Shown: one piece after another, positions 7,339-15,232 of the stretch
Layout: each line of letters starts with the position of its first letter
How positions within the stretch are numbered: position 1 is the stretch's first letter
Source: Lactiplantibacillus daowaiensis
Lineage (GTDB): Bacteria; Bacillota; Bacilli; Lactobacillales; Lactobacillaceae
Assembly (NCBI RefSeq): GCF_005405085.1
Contig: NZ_BJDJ01000009.1
Location: 47,674 to 111,673 of the forward strand
DNA length: 64,000 nt
Direction of reading: 5' to 3'
Position numbers and translations under genes: made by a program
The notes under the pieces: generated by a model
What the model saw: only the letters and a program-made list of their open reading frames with translations
Database searches by the model: none
Told to the model about the DNA's origin: nothing

Positions 7339-8810
7339 TAGTCTTGGACCTCCTTCGTTACTGGTTTAACTGAATGTGCTTTGCCCTTCATAAAGAAAGC
7401 GACCACTAAGCCAACGAGACAGAAGGCGACCGCAACGTAGAACGCGGCGTGATAGCCATTTAAAGTGGCATCAAAGTATTTGTCTTTGTATGATAATGGG
7501 TTGCTCTTAATCAAGCTGTGCGCTGGCTTTTGATCAGCAGTGACGTTTGATAAGACGGAAGTTAAAATCGCAGTCCCAATTGAACTGGCAATTTGACGCG
7601 TCGTGTTGTTGACGGCGGTCCCATGGCCCATCATATCAACTGGTAAAGCGTTCATCCCAGCAGTAGTTGCGGGCATCATAACCATTGAAATCCCAAACAT
7701 CCGTAAAGCATACAAGATGACGATATAGACTGTTGCCGTATTGCGGGTGATGAAGATAAATGGAATTGTCCCAGCGGTTAATAAGAACATCCCTAAGATT
7801 GATAGGCGTTTAGCCCCAAAACGGTCAAAGGCGCGACCGGTAATTGGACTCATAACCCCCATCATCAAGGCCCCAGCAAGCAAGGTTAACCCAGAGTGGA
7901 ACGCTGAGAAGCCATGAATGATTTGTAAGTACAATGGAATGACCATTTCGGCCCCAACCATCGCCATGTTGGTTACAGAGCTTAAAATCGCGGCAACCGT
8001 AAACTCAGCATGCTTGAAGACGCGGAATTCCAAGAAAGGTTTTTCCATCGTCAATTGACGCCAAACAAAGAGGGCAATGAAGATAACCCCAACGATTAAA
8101 GTCGTTAAAACTTTGGCTGAAGTCCAGCCGTCGTCCCCAACTGATGAGAAGCCATATAGGAGGCTCCCAAAACCAAGGGTTGACATGGCTAATGATAAGA
8201 AGTCGAGTTTTGGTTTTGAGGTTTCCAAGACGTTGGCCATAAAGAAGAAGCCGGCGATCAAGACGATCGCTACGATTGGGATGATCATCCCAAATAAGTC
8301 ACGCCAGCTCATGTTATCAATGACCCAACCAGAAAGGGTCGGGCCAATGGCAGGTGCTAAACCGATGACGATCCCGGCCATCCCCATGGCAGCCCCACGT
8401 TTATCAGCGGGGAAAATCGTTAACATAATCGTTTGTAAGAGTGGCATCGTAACCCCGACCCCAACGGCTTGGATCAAACGACCAGTTAATAATAGTTGGA
8501 AATTAGGTGCGGTAAAACAAATAATCGTCCCAATTTCAAAAATCGTCATGGCTGATAAGTACAACCATTTCGTGCTAAAGCGGGTGCTTAGCCAAGCACT
8601 AACGGGAATCATGATCCCGTTGACTAATAAGAAGCCGGTTGTTAACCATTGCACCGTGGAAGTGGTAATATCGAAGGCCTTCATTAAAGTTGGAAAGGCG
8701 GTCGTTAAAATCGTTTGGTTAAGCACGGTACAAAAAGTACCAACTAATAAAATTGCAATGAGCAAACCTCGTTTGTATGGTTTCCCATTCGTATCAACAG
8801 CAGTTGACAA
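7338..8810 (-). CDS. DHA2 family MFS multidrug exporter (EmrB/QacA type)
   Basis: Proton-driven drug efflux permease of 490 residues with about 14 predicted membrane segments. It shows the antiporter motif C (GIVIGLAPAIGPTLSGWVID) and motif A-like GRAFDRFGAKRLSILG. Start TTG at 8810 is chosen because GAAGGGA lies 5 bp upstream and no ATG occurs nearby in frame. The gene heads a two-gene operon with the DUF4811 protein and is divergent from a MerR regulator at 8940, the usual arrangement for inducible efflux. Substrates cannot be told from sequence. Confidence 0.93.
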   Translation of the reverse strand: MSTAVDTNGKPYKRGLLIAILLVGTFCTVLNQTILTTAFPTLMKAFDITTSTVQWLTTGFLLVNGIMIPVSAWLSTRFSTKWLYLSAMTIFEIGTIICFTAPNFQLLLTGRLIQAVGVGVTMPLLQTIMLTIFPADKRGAAMGMAGIVIGLAPAIGPTLSGWVIDNMSWRDLFGMIIPIVAIVLIAGFFFMANVLETSKPKLDFLSLAMSTLGFGSLLYGFSSVGDDGWTSAKVLTTLIVGVIFIALFVWRQLTMEKPFLEFRVFKHAEFTVAAILSSVTNMAMVGAEMVIPLYLQIIHGFSAFHSGLTLLAGALMMGVMSPITGRAFDRFGAKRLSILGMFLLTAGTIPFIFITRNTATVYIVILYALRMFGISMVMMPATTAGMNALPVDMMGHGTAVNNTTRQIASSIGTAILTSVLSNVTADQKPAHSLIKSNPLSYKDKYFDATLNGYHAAFYVAVAFCLVGLVVAFFMKGKAHSVKPVTKEVQD

Positions 8811-8844
8811 GTAAATCCCTTCTCTCTAAAAAACTACGTTGTCT

Positions 8845-8873
8845 AATATAATCGGATTTGCTATTTTTGTCAA
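8845..8873 (-). promoter_or_regulatory. Promoter of the drug-exporter operon
   Basis: On the minus strand TTGACA (8868-8873) and TATATT (8845-8850) are 17 bp apart. The -35 is adjacent to the -35 of the divergent regulator promoter. Confidence 0.8.
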
Positions 8874-8878
8874 CAAAC

Positions 8879-8906
8879 TTGACACGAATATTAAAAAATA
8901 TATACT
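8879..8906 (+). promoter_or_regulatory. Promoter of the divergent MerR gene
   Basis: TTGACA (8879-8884) and TATACT (8901-8906) with a 16-bp spacer. The two -35 boxes form a dyad TGTCAA-CAAAC-TTGACA (8868-8884). Confidence 0.75.
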
Positions 8907-8939
8907 TAATACTGGAAATCATAGAAAAGAGGCTATTTC

Positions 8940-9413
8940 GTGAACAATCAAAACGAGTTGTTTTTTAAAAACTTCAAAGCGCAAATCAATAAACACCAAT
9001 TCACCGTCGGTATTAGCGACTTAGCAAAGACGACTGGGGTGTCACAGACCCAACTACGTTATTGGGAACAAAAGGGTTACATTCATAGTGCTAAGGCTAC
9101 TGAGAAGAATACGACCCATCGGTTTTCATATGGAACTTTAATGCGGGTTCACTTCATTAAAGCGATGTTAGATGAAGGATTTACGTTAGCGGCGGCGGCC
9201 CAAATGGCCAGTCAACGTTCAAACCAAATGGAAATGATGCGCATTTTTGTCATGAATGCCTTTCAAGGCATGGAAGAGCGGGAAGGCCATCATATGATTA
9301 ACTTAGGGTACTTTGACGAAGCCCATACAAAAGTTTTATATTGTTATATTGCGGATGAAACGGTTCATTACCGGGTTTTTCCAGAAAATAAGACTAATGA
9401 CGCTGCCTTCTAG
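8940..9413 (+). CDS. MerR family regulator, probable controller of the exporter operon
   Basis: Protein of 157 residues. The winged helix is at residues 18-70 (VGISDLAKTTGVSQTQLRYWEQKGYI ... HRFSYGTLMRVHFIKAML). The rest, with several Met-rich helices (NQMEMMRIFVMNAFQGMEE), is likely the dimer and ligand part. The start is GTG at 8940 after AAGAGG. It is divergent from the DHA2 pump and DUF4811 genes with abutting promoters, which supports control of efflux and of itself. Confidence 0.88.
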   Translation: MNNQNELFFKNFKAQINKHQFTVGISDLAKTTGVSQTQLRYWEQKGYIHSAKATEKNTTHRFSYGTLMRVHFIKAMLDEGFTLAAAAQMASQRSNQMEMMRIFVMNAFQGMEEREGHHMINLGYFDEAHTKVLYCYIADETVHYRVFPENKTNDAAF

Positions 9414-9414
9414 C

Positions 9415-9443
9415 TTGTGAAAACGATTAATTAATGGTAAATT
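9415..9443 (+). promoter_or_regulatory. Promoter of a structured non-coding RNA
   Basis: TTGTGA (9415-9420), 17-bp spacer, TAAATT (9438-9443) preceded by TGG, an extended -10. The predicted start near 9450 coincides with the first base of the closing stem of the RNA below. Confidence 0.6.
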
Positions 9444-9449
9444 TAAGGC

Positions 9450-9730
9450 GGTAAGAGTCGGTAAGTCACTCGGACAATCAAGTTTTCCGCTTGCCAATCG
9501 ATCTAATGGCTGGATTGGCTGTTGTCATGTTGGTCGTGTTTTGAAGTTTAACTTTGCAAAAGGATTTACAACAGAGCGCGAAACAGCGCTGAGAGATGCC
9601 TGGCATGTACCAGGTAGTGATCGTGCATAAAACAACGTGTAATCGAATTCTAGAAGTAGTGTTCAATTGTCCGGTGATGATTCTTACTAGTGGGGCCCAA
9701 GTGATGCGGGAAAGCTTGGGTCTCTTTTTT
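9450..9730 (+). ncRNA. Structured non-coding RNA candidate, about 280 nt, unassigned family
   Basis: No coding frame fits. The ends pair: GTAAGAGTC (9451-9459) with GATTCTTAC (9679-9687), and CAC-CGGACAAT (9467-9478) with ATTGTCCG-GTG (9666-9676). Inside are GCCAATC/GATTGGC (9493-9519), CATGTTG/CAACGTG (9526-9532 with 9633-9639), AGCGC/GCGCT (9575-9590) and CCTGG/CCAGG (9599-9614). A terminator follows at 9693-9730. The size and closed ends recall 6S RNA, but the many-branched interior is not the usual 6S rod, and no riboswitch, tmRNA, RNase P or SRP signature is visible. Family unknown to me. Confidence 0.6.
9693..9730 (+). terminator. Intrinsic terminator of the non-coding RNA
   Basis: GGCCCAAG / CTTGGGTC stem followed by CTCTTTTTT. 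Confidence 0.8.
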
Positions 9731-9750
9731 GTTAGAGTGTGAGCGAGGGT

Positions 9751-10010
9751 GGGTTGCCAGTGAGCATTGCTACGCTAAGTCAATTAGCCGGCGTTCTTCC
9801 GGCTGGTTGACTTAGCGTAGCAAGCGGAGCTGGCAGCCCGAGCGAACACGTTTCGACTCGCTAAATAGGAACGGACACCATTTAACTTAACGGGCCGAAA
9901 CGTGTTCGGCCAACCTGGGGCTTCCGCTTAGCTACACTATGGGACTATGCCGGAAAAGCACCGTCATAATCCCCCAGCTAGGCTAATGCTCAGCCCCAAC
10001 CCGGTTGACC
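9751..10010. repeat. Block of three large inverted repeats (extragenic hairpin element)
   Basis: Hairpin 1, 9751-9839: outer GGGTTGCCAG/CTGGCAGCCC, inner perfect 17-bp arms 9767-9783 and 9807-9823, apex AGCCGG/CCGGCT. Hairpin 2: perfect 13-bp arms CGAACACGTTTCG (9843-9855) and CGAAACGTGTTCG (9896-9908). Hairpin 3: GGCCAACC-TGGGGCT (9908-9922) with AGCCCCA and GGTTGACC (9992-10010). The block is richer in GC than neighbouring intergenic DNA and has no coding frame. It looks like a dispersed extragenic element, but copy number cannot be judged here. Confidence 0.75.
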
Positions 10011-10021
10011 TCACAGGCTAA

Positions 10022-10057
10022 CAAAAAAAGACGCCCAAGCATCAGCTTGCGGCGTCC
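10022..10057 (-). terminator. Intrinsic terminator of the 10081-10425 gene
   Basis: On the minus strand GACGCCGCAAGC pairs with GCTTGGGCGTC, followed by seven T. Confidence 0.88.
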
Positions 10058-10080
10058 ATCAAATTGTTGTCATTATTAAA

Positions 10081-10425
10081 TTAAGATTTAGCAACTTGGG
10101 CAAAGTGGCTGGCGTACCATTCATCCCAGTCTAATGCGGGATTACCACTTTCAAAGTACTTTTGATCCAAGCGGTCAATCAAGTTGAGGTAGTCTTGATA
10201 AGAAAAGTCAACACTGTCAGTTAGCCGTTGGGCCTTGGTCATGAAGCGGGACAAATTCATGTGTTCGTTAATGTCGGTCATAAAGTTGACGACATCATAG
10301 TTAGACATTAACTCAAGATTGTTAGCATCAAACAGACGTTGATAAAACTTGGCAAAGTCTTCAACGGCCTTGCGTTGTAAGCTACCATTCAGTTGAGTAA
10401 TTGATAATTGAGCATCATCATTCAC
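10081..10425 (-). CDS. Conserved hypothetical protein, 114 residues
   Basis: I do not recognise a family. The product is acidic, mostly helical and soluble, with no signal peptide or membrane segment; segments such as FAKFYQRLFDANNLELMSNYD and DYLNLIDRLDQKYFES look like amphipathic helices. The GTG start at 10425 lies 9 bp after a strong AAGGAGG, and a terminator follows the gene, so it is very probably expressed. It is divergent from the DtxR-type regulator, with a dyad ACCAAA-TTGC-TTTGGT (10492-10507) between the genes. No function is proposed. Confidence 0.7.
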   Translation of the reverse strand: MNDDAQLSITQLNGSLQRKAVEDFAKFYQRLFDANNLELMSNYDVVNFMTDINEHMNLSRFMTKAQRLTDSVDFSYQDYLNLIDRLDQKYFESGNPALDWDEWYASHFAQVAKS

Positions 10426-10678
10426 GATGCGGTTCCTCCTTAGTATTGCACGCTACCAGTTAAAATTAGGGTTAAATTTAAAACGGTTGCAACCAAATTG
10501 CTTTGGTTTGCGCTACAATTTAATTATGGCACGATGTCGGATAGCTCGCAAGCAATTAAAGGGTGGAATCAACGCGAAACCACGGCCTTTAGTGGCAAAA
10601 ATATTAAAATTGTAGTACGATAGGTGAACTATCACTAATCAAGCACGATAGATAAATTAGTTGAGGTGAAGGATATTC

Positions 10679-11326
10679 ATGACCCCCATGAAGGAAGATT
10701 ATTTAAAAATTATTTTCGAACTTGGCGGTACAAAGAAAAAGGTGTCCAATAAGCAGATTGCATTAAGCTTGGACATTGCGGCCGGTTCAGTGACTGAAAT
10801 GGTCGGTAAACTGGTACAAGAAGGTTTAGCTAAGCACACCCCGTATGCTGGGATTTCATTAACTAAAAAAGGTATTCGTTATGCCGAAACCTTGGTTCGT
10901 AAGCATCGAATTTGGGAAGACTTTTTAGTTGATAAGTTAGGCTACGATTTACCGGATGTGCATACTGAAGCCGAAGTTCTGGAACACGTCACTAGTGAAC
11001 GATTAGTCGATTCACTAGAAAGCTTCTTAGATCATCCCACCCATTGTCCACACGGTGGTGCAATCCCAGACAAGGATGGTCATTATCAAGAAGATAGCCA
11101 TACCGCTTTAGCAGATGCTGAAGATGGTAGTGAAGTCGTGATTGAACGGTTCATTGACAATCATGATTTGTTAGTTTATTTACACGACATTACATTGGAA
11201 ATTGGTCAAACGGTTAAAGTGGTTAAACATGATCCGTTTGAAGGCCCCGTAACGATTGAAGTTGAAAAGACCGGCCAACAAATCCCAGTTAGCTACAAAG
11301 CGGCCCACAATATTTTTGTTAAATGA
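10679..11326 (+). CDS. DtxR/MntR family metal-dependent transcriptional regulator
   Basis: Repressor of 215 residues. N-terminal winged helix at residues 3-60 (EDYLKIIFELG, VSNKQIALSLDIAAGSVTEMVGKLVQEGL), dimerisation/metal domain with RKHRIWEDFLV, HTEAEVLEHVTS and HPTHCPHGGAIP, which hold the typical His, Glu and Cys ligand positions, and a C-terminal SH3/FeoA-like domain from about residue 140. It probably senses Mn2+ or Fe2+ and represses uptake genes elsewhere. ATG at 10679 follows GAGGTGAAGG. No transporter is adjacent, so the metal cannot be assigned from context. Confidence 0.9.
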   Translation: MTPMKEDYLKIIFELGGTKKKVSNKQIALSLDIAAGSVTEMVGKLVQEGLAKHTPYAGISLTKKGIRYAETLVRKHRIWEDFLVDKLGYDLPDVHTEAEVLEHVTSERLVDSLESFLDHPTHCPHGGAIPDKDGHYQEDSHTALADAEDGSEVVIERFIDNHDLLVYLHDITLEIGQTVKVVKHDPFEGPVTIEVEKTGQQIPVSYKAAHNIFVK

Positions 11327-11453
11327 TGTGAAATATTCGGAATATCCTGAACAAATTTACCATTTTGACGATTGATATTCTGATTTTTTTATTGCGCCAT
11401 AAAGAAATTTAGCGAATTCGTGTGATTAGCTATCCTTTTCAAAAACAATATGC

Positions 11454-11459
11454 TACAAT
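11454..11459 (+). promoter_or_regulatory. Extended -10 promoter element of the cold-shock gene
   Basis: TGC-TACAAT (11451-11459) is an extended -10; no good -35 is seen. The predicted 5' UTR is about 115 nt, in keeping with the long leaders of cold-shock genes. Confidence 0.55.
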
Positions 11460-11581
11460 TACTCTTGTAGCTTGGTTAGGTAATTTTGGTCAGATCGTTT
11501 CAATAAACTATCCCCATTTGCACCGAATCATGATATACATTAATTTATATGTGCAAAAAAGCACTAGGAGGATTTTTTATT

Positions 11582-11782
11582 ATGGAACATGGAACAGTTA
11601 AATGGTTTAACGCCGATAAAGGTTTTGGTTTTATTACTCGCGAAAACGGTAGCGATGTATTCGTACATTTCTCAGCTATCCAAGAAGACGGCTTCAAGAC
11701 TCTTGAAGAAGGCCAAGCTGTAGCATTCGACGTTGAAGAAAGCGATCGTGGCCCACAAGCAGTTAACGTTACTAAAGACTAA
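11582..11782 (+). CDS. csp: Cold-shock protein (CspA family)
   Basis: RNA chaperone of 66 residues made of a single cold-shock domain. It has both nucleic-acid-binding motifs, [10 protein letters not shown] (RNP1) and VFVHFSAIQ (RNP2). It prevents RNA secondary structure at low temperature or during growth transitions. The ATG at 11582 lies 10 bp after AGGAGG; an in-frame ATG further upstream at 11549 would place the ribosome binding site inside the gene. Monocistronic, with its own terminator. Confidence 0.96.
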   Translation: MEHGTVKWFNADKGFGFITRENGSDVFVHFSAIQEDGFKTLEEGQAVAFDVEESDRGPQAVNVTKD

Positions 11783-11826
11783 TTAACAGCTTAAACGGCT
11801 AATTTCTAAGTGATTAGAAATTATAA

Positions 11827-11873
11827 ACCGACTAACGGAAGCAATTTCGTTAGTCGGTTTTTTTATGCACATT
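11827..11873 (+). terminator. Intrinsic terminator of csp
   Basis: ACCGACTAACG / CGTTAGTCGGT stem followed by seven T. Confidence 0.92.
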
Positions 11874-11954
11874 TTTTGAGAAAAAAGACTAGGCGCCACG
11901 TCACTTTTAGCTTAAAGTTAAGCTATAAAGTTTTGAGAAGAGGTGGGTACCGTG

Positions 11955-12696
11955 ATGACCACGGACGAATTAATTATTGCCACATGTTTAAAGGCAGGAC
12001 AGATCATGGTGGAAAATGGCTCAGAAATTTCGCGGGTCGATGATACGATGTTGCGAATTGCACAAAATGCTGGTGTGACTGGGGCGAATACTTATGTCAC
12101 GATTACAGGGGTTATGATGTCGATTCAAGGTAGAAATGCCACTCAGATTGCGGCGATTAATAAGCGCACGATTGACTTAGAGAAGGTGTCACAAGTCAAT
12201 CAACTGTCACGCTCTTGCGGCCCACCAAATTGATTTACCAACCTTACATGCGCAATTAGGCCAACTGGACCGGGCCTCACGCTCATTTCCGTTATGGCTG
12301 CAACTCGTTGGGGCGGCTTTGGTTAGTGGGCCGTTGATGATCATGTTCCGACATGAAGTGGTGAATACATGGCCTACCGTTGTGATTGGGATTTTAGGGT
12401 ACTTAGTCTTCTATTTATTAAATCGTTATTTAAAAATCAAGTTTCTCAGTGAATTGGTGGCGGCCTTAACGATCGGTTTTACCGCTGAATGGGCCGTGAT
12501 GCTCGGGTGGGGAACGAATATCAATGACATTATTATTGGGGCTTTGATGCCGCTCGTGCCCGGGGTCCCGTTGACCAATGCAGTCCGAGATATTTTAGCT
12601 GGTAACTTTGTCAGTGGTCCAGCGCGAGCGGTGGAAGCTTTGATTAGTGCGGCTGCGCTGGGATTTGGCATCGCCGTTGTGATTACGCTATTTTAG
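11955..12696 (+). pseudogene. ThrE-type threonine/serine exporter, N-terminal subunit, frameshifted
   Basis: Membrane exporter component (DUF1212 part of the ThrE family). The first 92 codons read normally (VENGSEISRVDDTMLRIAQ, NTYVTITGVMMSIQG, RTIDLEKVSQVNQLSR) and then run into SCGPPN and a stop at 12231. From 12211 another frame continues the family sequence: ALAAHQIDLPTLHAQLGQLD, then membrane segments, ending at 12696. Restoring 2 nt at CGCT (12210-12213; CGCGCT expected) gives one gene of 247 codons, normal for the family. The conserved GAxxPLVPGVPLTNAVRD loop lies in the second part (LMPLVPGVPLTNAVRDIL). A 2-nt deletion or a sequencing error are both possible. Start ATG 11955 follows AAGAGGTGG. 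Confidence 0.85.
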
Positions 12697-12707
12697 GAGG
12701 AGTAGGC

Positions 12708-13163
12708 ATGGCAATTATTGGTCAATTGGCGTTAGCCTATGTGGCCGTCCTGGGATTTGGGCTAATTATCAATATTCCGAGGCGCGCTTTAAATATTGCA
12801 GGGTGGATTGGGACCTTAACGTGGGGGTTTTATTTGATCGTGCAAGCGTTTGATGGTGGCGTGGTCTTAGGCAGCTTTATTGGGTCATTAGGTATTGGGG
12901 TTTTAAGCAATTTTGCGGCGCATTATAAAAAGATGCCCTCGATTATTTTTAACATTCCTAGTTTGGTGTCATTTGTGCCGGGGAGTCAGGCGTACCAAAT
13001 GGTTCGTAACTTTGCGTTAAGCAATTATTTAACGGCCGTTGGCTTCATGTTACAAGTCGTGATGATAACTGGGGCGATTGCACTAGGTTTTTTGATTGCC
13101 GAATTAACCAATCGCTTGATTGCATTTTGTCGACAGCAGTGGGTTCGGTTAAAACAGGATTGA
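12708..13163 (+). CDS. ThrE-type threonine/serine exporter, C-terminal subunit (DUF3815)
   Basis: Membrane protein of 151 residues with four to five hydrophobic segments and the family loop FNIPSLVSFVPGSQAYQMVR. In many Firmicutes the ThrE exporter is split into a DUF1212 and a DUF3815 protein made from adjacent genes; this is the second half. ATG at 12708 follows AGGAGGAG and the gene is 12 bp after the first part. If the first gene is truly broken, this subunit is probably without a partner. Confidence 0.88.
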   Translation: MAIIGQLALAYVAVLGFGLIINIPRRALNIAGWIGTLTWGFYLIVQAFDGGVVLGSFIGSLGIGVLSNFAAHYKKMPSIIFNIPSLVSFVPGSQAYQMVRNFALSNYLTAVGFMLQVVMITGAIALGFLIAELTNRLIAFCRQQWVRLKQD

Positions 13164-13184
13164 TCAGCTTTAAAATTAAACGCC

Positions 13185-13224
13185 AAAAAAGGCCACTGCG
13201 AAGTTGTTGTTCGCAGTGGCCTTT
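13185..13224. terminator. Bidirectional terminator between the ThrE genes and the LCP gene
   Basis: AAAAGGCCACTGCGAA and TTCGCAGTGGCCTTT stem between two convergent genes. Confidence 0.88.
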
Positions 13225-13233
13225 AGTTATGAT

Positions 13234-14247
13234 CTATTTGTTGGCGTATTTTTTACCTGTCGTGGCAGCCTTTAAATCTAAGGACTTGCGTAAGACATTA
13301 GTGACACGTTGTTTTTCTTTTTGAGAAACGACTTCAAATGATTGACCATCAATCATCTTACCAGTCCCTTGAGCATGGTCAGAAACGATGTTCTTGGTTG
13401 CTGTCCGGTAATTAGCAACGATACTAGTTAAATTACTGAAGGTTAAATCAGTCCGCGTTTCTTTAGCAAGCGACTTCAAGAAGTCTTGCTTCATCAAGTT
13501 TGTGGCGTTGGTTCCTTCACTAATGATAGCGGTGATCAATTGCCGTTGCCGTTGTTGTCGACCGTAGTCACCGAGTGGATCATCGTAACGCATCCGTGAG
13601 TAAGCTAAGGCCTTGGCACCGTTCATATGCGTCTTCGAGCCCTTAGTAAAGTGATAGCCTTCATACGTAAAGGTCCGAATTGGGGTGATATCGACACCGC
13701 CGACTTCGTTGACAACTTTCTTCATCCCACCCATGTTGATCAAGGCATAATAATCAATTGGGACATTCAGCCATTTTTGAACGGTCTTGATCGTCGTACC
13801 AGCGCTCCCATAAGCATAGGCAGCGTTCAACTTAGCTGGGAAGTCTTGTTCAAAACCAGAAATGGCCACTTCAGAATCTCGTGGGAGACTCATTAAGGTA
13901 GTCGTCTTGGTTTTAGGATTAATCGTGGCTAAAATAATCGTATCTGTTCGGCCTTTATAATTCCGACCGAGCGCCCCAGTATCGGTCCCGAGTAACAAAA
14001 TCGAAACAGGCTTTTTTCCATTTAAAATAGCACTAGTATTCCGCGATTTTTTAATCCCACTACTTTGATAGACGATTTTAGCAGCATTTTTAGCGTTTAA
14101 ATACGTCCGCGCGGCAAACGCACCAATCCCAACGAGCAACACCGCGATAACAACTAAAATAATATTACGCACGGGGTGTTTTTTCTTAGGGCCACCACCC
14201 TTGGGACTTTCCTGATGCATTTGTGACCTGCTTGGCATATCTTCCAT
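13234..14247 (-). CDS. LytR-CpsA-Psr (LCP) family wall-polymer ligase
   Basis: Membrane-anchored enzyme of 337 residues that transfers teichoic acid or polysaccharide from undecaprenyl carriers to peptidoglycan. A basic cytoplasmic tail is followed by one membrane segment (about residues 27-47) and the extracellular LCP domain with LLLGTDTGALGRNYKGRTDTIILATINP, SLPRDSEVAI, KLNAAYAYG and AYSRMRYDDPLGDYGRQQRQRQLI, which hold the conserved Asp and Arg residues. The start at 14247 is chosen because GGAGG lies 8 bp upstream; ATGs at 14262 and 14253 precede or overlap it. Neighbour PAP2 phosphatase, read divergently, also acts on lipid carriers. Confidence 0.93.
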   Translation of the reverse strand: MEDMPSRSQMHQESPKGGGPKKKHPVRNIILVVIAVLLVGIGAFAARTYLNAKNAAKIVYQSSGIKKSRNTSAILNGKKPVSILLLGTDTGALGRNYKGRTDTIILATINPKTKTTTLMSLPRDSEVAISGFEQDFPAKLNAAYAYGSAGTTIKTVQKWLNVPIDYYALINMGGMKKVVNEVGGVDITPIRTFTYEGYHFTKGSKTHMNGAKALAYSRMRYDDPLGDYGRQQRQRQLITAIISEGTNATNLMKQDFLKSLAKETRTDLTFSNLTSIVANYRTATKNIVSDHAQGTGKMIDGQSFEVVSQKEKQRVTNVLRKSLDLKAATTGKKYANK

Positions 14248-14470
14248 GAACATTTCCTCCATTGGTTATGTAAAGACTACCCATAGTTTAGCATTTTTCC
14301 CCATTAACCGAAACTTAATTTAATTTCGTGAAAAATACCGAATAATTCCTAAGGCAGTTCTAATCATAACTGTTTTTATAAAAAAATGCGGTAAAAAGAT
14401 GATTTCTTTGCGATATTTTAATGTTAAGTTACGAATTGGCGGTGATGCTGCGGGTTTTTAAAGTGATATG

Positions 14471-14476
14471 GTATAA
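14471..14476 (+). promoter_or_regulatory. -10 element of the PAP2 phosphatase gene
   Basis: TATAAT preceded by TGG (extended -10), about 40 bp before the start codon. No clear -35 is seen. Confidence 0.6.
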
Positions 14477-14514
14477 TTTAGTCAATTGCTAAATTAATGG
14501 GGGTTCTTGTCTTG

Positions 14515-15177
14515 ATGATCGATAAGTCGCGTAGTCGGCCGATCAAGTTTGTAATTGCCGTCATCTTGTTCGCTTATTTAAGTTACTTTATTAGCGATGG
14601 CGCAATTGGAATTGATTTGTTAGATGCAGGGGTGACATCCATTGTCACCATTCAAACTAACGGCTTCTTTACTGGGCTGTTTACCGTGATTTCATGGCTC
14701 GCTTCACCGGGGCGCGATATCATGTGGATGATCATCCTCGCGTTTTTGTTGTATGGGTTTAAATATAAAATCCAAGCATTTTGGTCGCTGGTGTTATTAG
14801 CTGGTGGCAATATCTTAGGGTTTATCTTTAAACACTTAGTCGCACGGTCACGGCCCATTGGCCATTCTGCTAGTGATACTGGTTACAGTTATCCTAGTGG
14901 TCACGTGCTTGGGACCTTTTTGATTGTCGCGGTCATTGTCATCTTTATTGTCCCCGAACTTGAAAATTATCGGCTTGCTGACGCAATTCAAGCGGTCAGT
15001 GTTATTTGGTTGATTTTGGTCATGATTTCGCGGGTTTACTTGTCAGCCCATTACCCGACAGATACGGTTGGGGCCGTTTTACTCGGTTGGTGGTGGCTTG
15101 AAGTGATGGAATGGCTGTACGTGTTATATGCTCGCAAACTATTACAGTGGCGGTTATTTTATCGCTCGTACTTATAA
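14515..15177 (+). CDS. PAP2 family membrane phosphatase
   Basis: Multi-pass membrane phosphatase of about 220 residues. All three parts of the active site are present: KHLVARSRPIG (KxxxxxxRP), YPSGH and SRVYLSAHYPTD (SRxxxxxHxxxD). Members dephosphorylate phosphatidic acid, phosphatidylglycerophosphate or undecaprenyl pyrophosphate; the last is plausible next to an LCP ligase. ATG 14515 is preferred because GGGGG lies upstream; an in-frame ATG at 14497 overlaps that element and would add six residues. Confidence 0.88.
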   Translation: MIDKSRSRPIKFVIAVILFAYLSYFISDGAIGIDLLDAGVTSIVTIQTNGFFTGLFTVISWLASPGRDIMWMIILAFLLYGFKYKIQAFWSLVLLAGGNILGFIFKHLVARSRPIGHSASDTGYSYPSGHVLGTFLIVAVIVIFIVPELENYRLADAIQAVSVIWLILVMISRVYLSAHYPTDTVGAVLLGWWWLEVMEWLYVLYARKLLQWRLFYRSYL

Positions 15178-15183
15178 TATAGA

Positions 15184-15223
15184 AGAAAAGTCGTTACTGG
15201 CAGTTGTCAGTAACGACTTTTCT
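15184..15223. terminator. Hairpin between convergent genes, probable terminator
   Basis: AGAAAAGTCGTTACTG / CAGTAACGACTTTTCT perfect 16-bp stem; the T-run is within the stem. Confidence 0.75.
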
Positions 15224-15232
15224 GTTAGGCTA

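Noticed and set aside
8077..8814. Long open frame opposite the drug exporter gene
   Set aside because: It is antisense to a clear MFS gene; the product is Lys/Pro/Ile-rich without a family pattern and arises from codon bias on the other strand.
9571..9614. TPP-riboswitch-like CTGAGA near GATGCC
   Set aside because: The rest of the TPP aptamer is absent and no thiamine gene follows; the similarity is short.
10427..10615. 62-codon frame upstream of the DtxR-type gene
   Set aside because: Overlaps the divergent gene's ribosome binding site and promoter region, has no binding site of its own, and the product is compositionally random.
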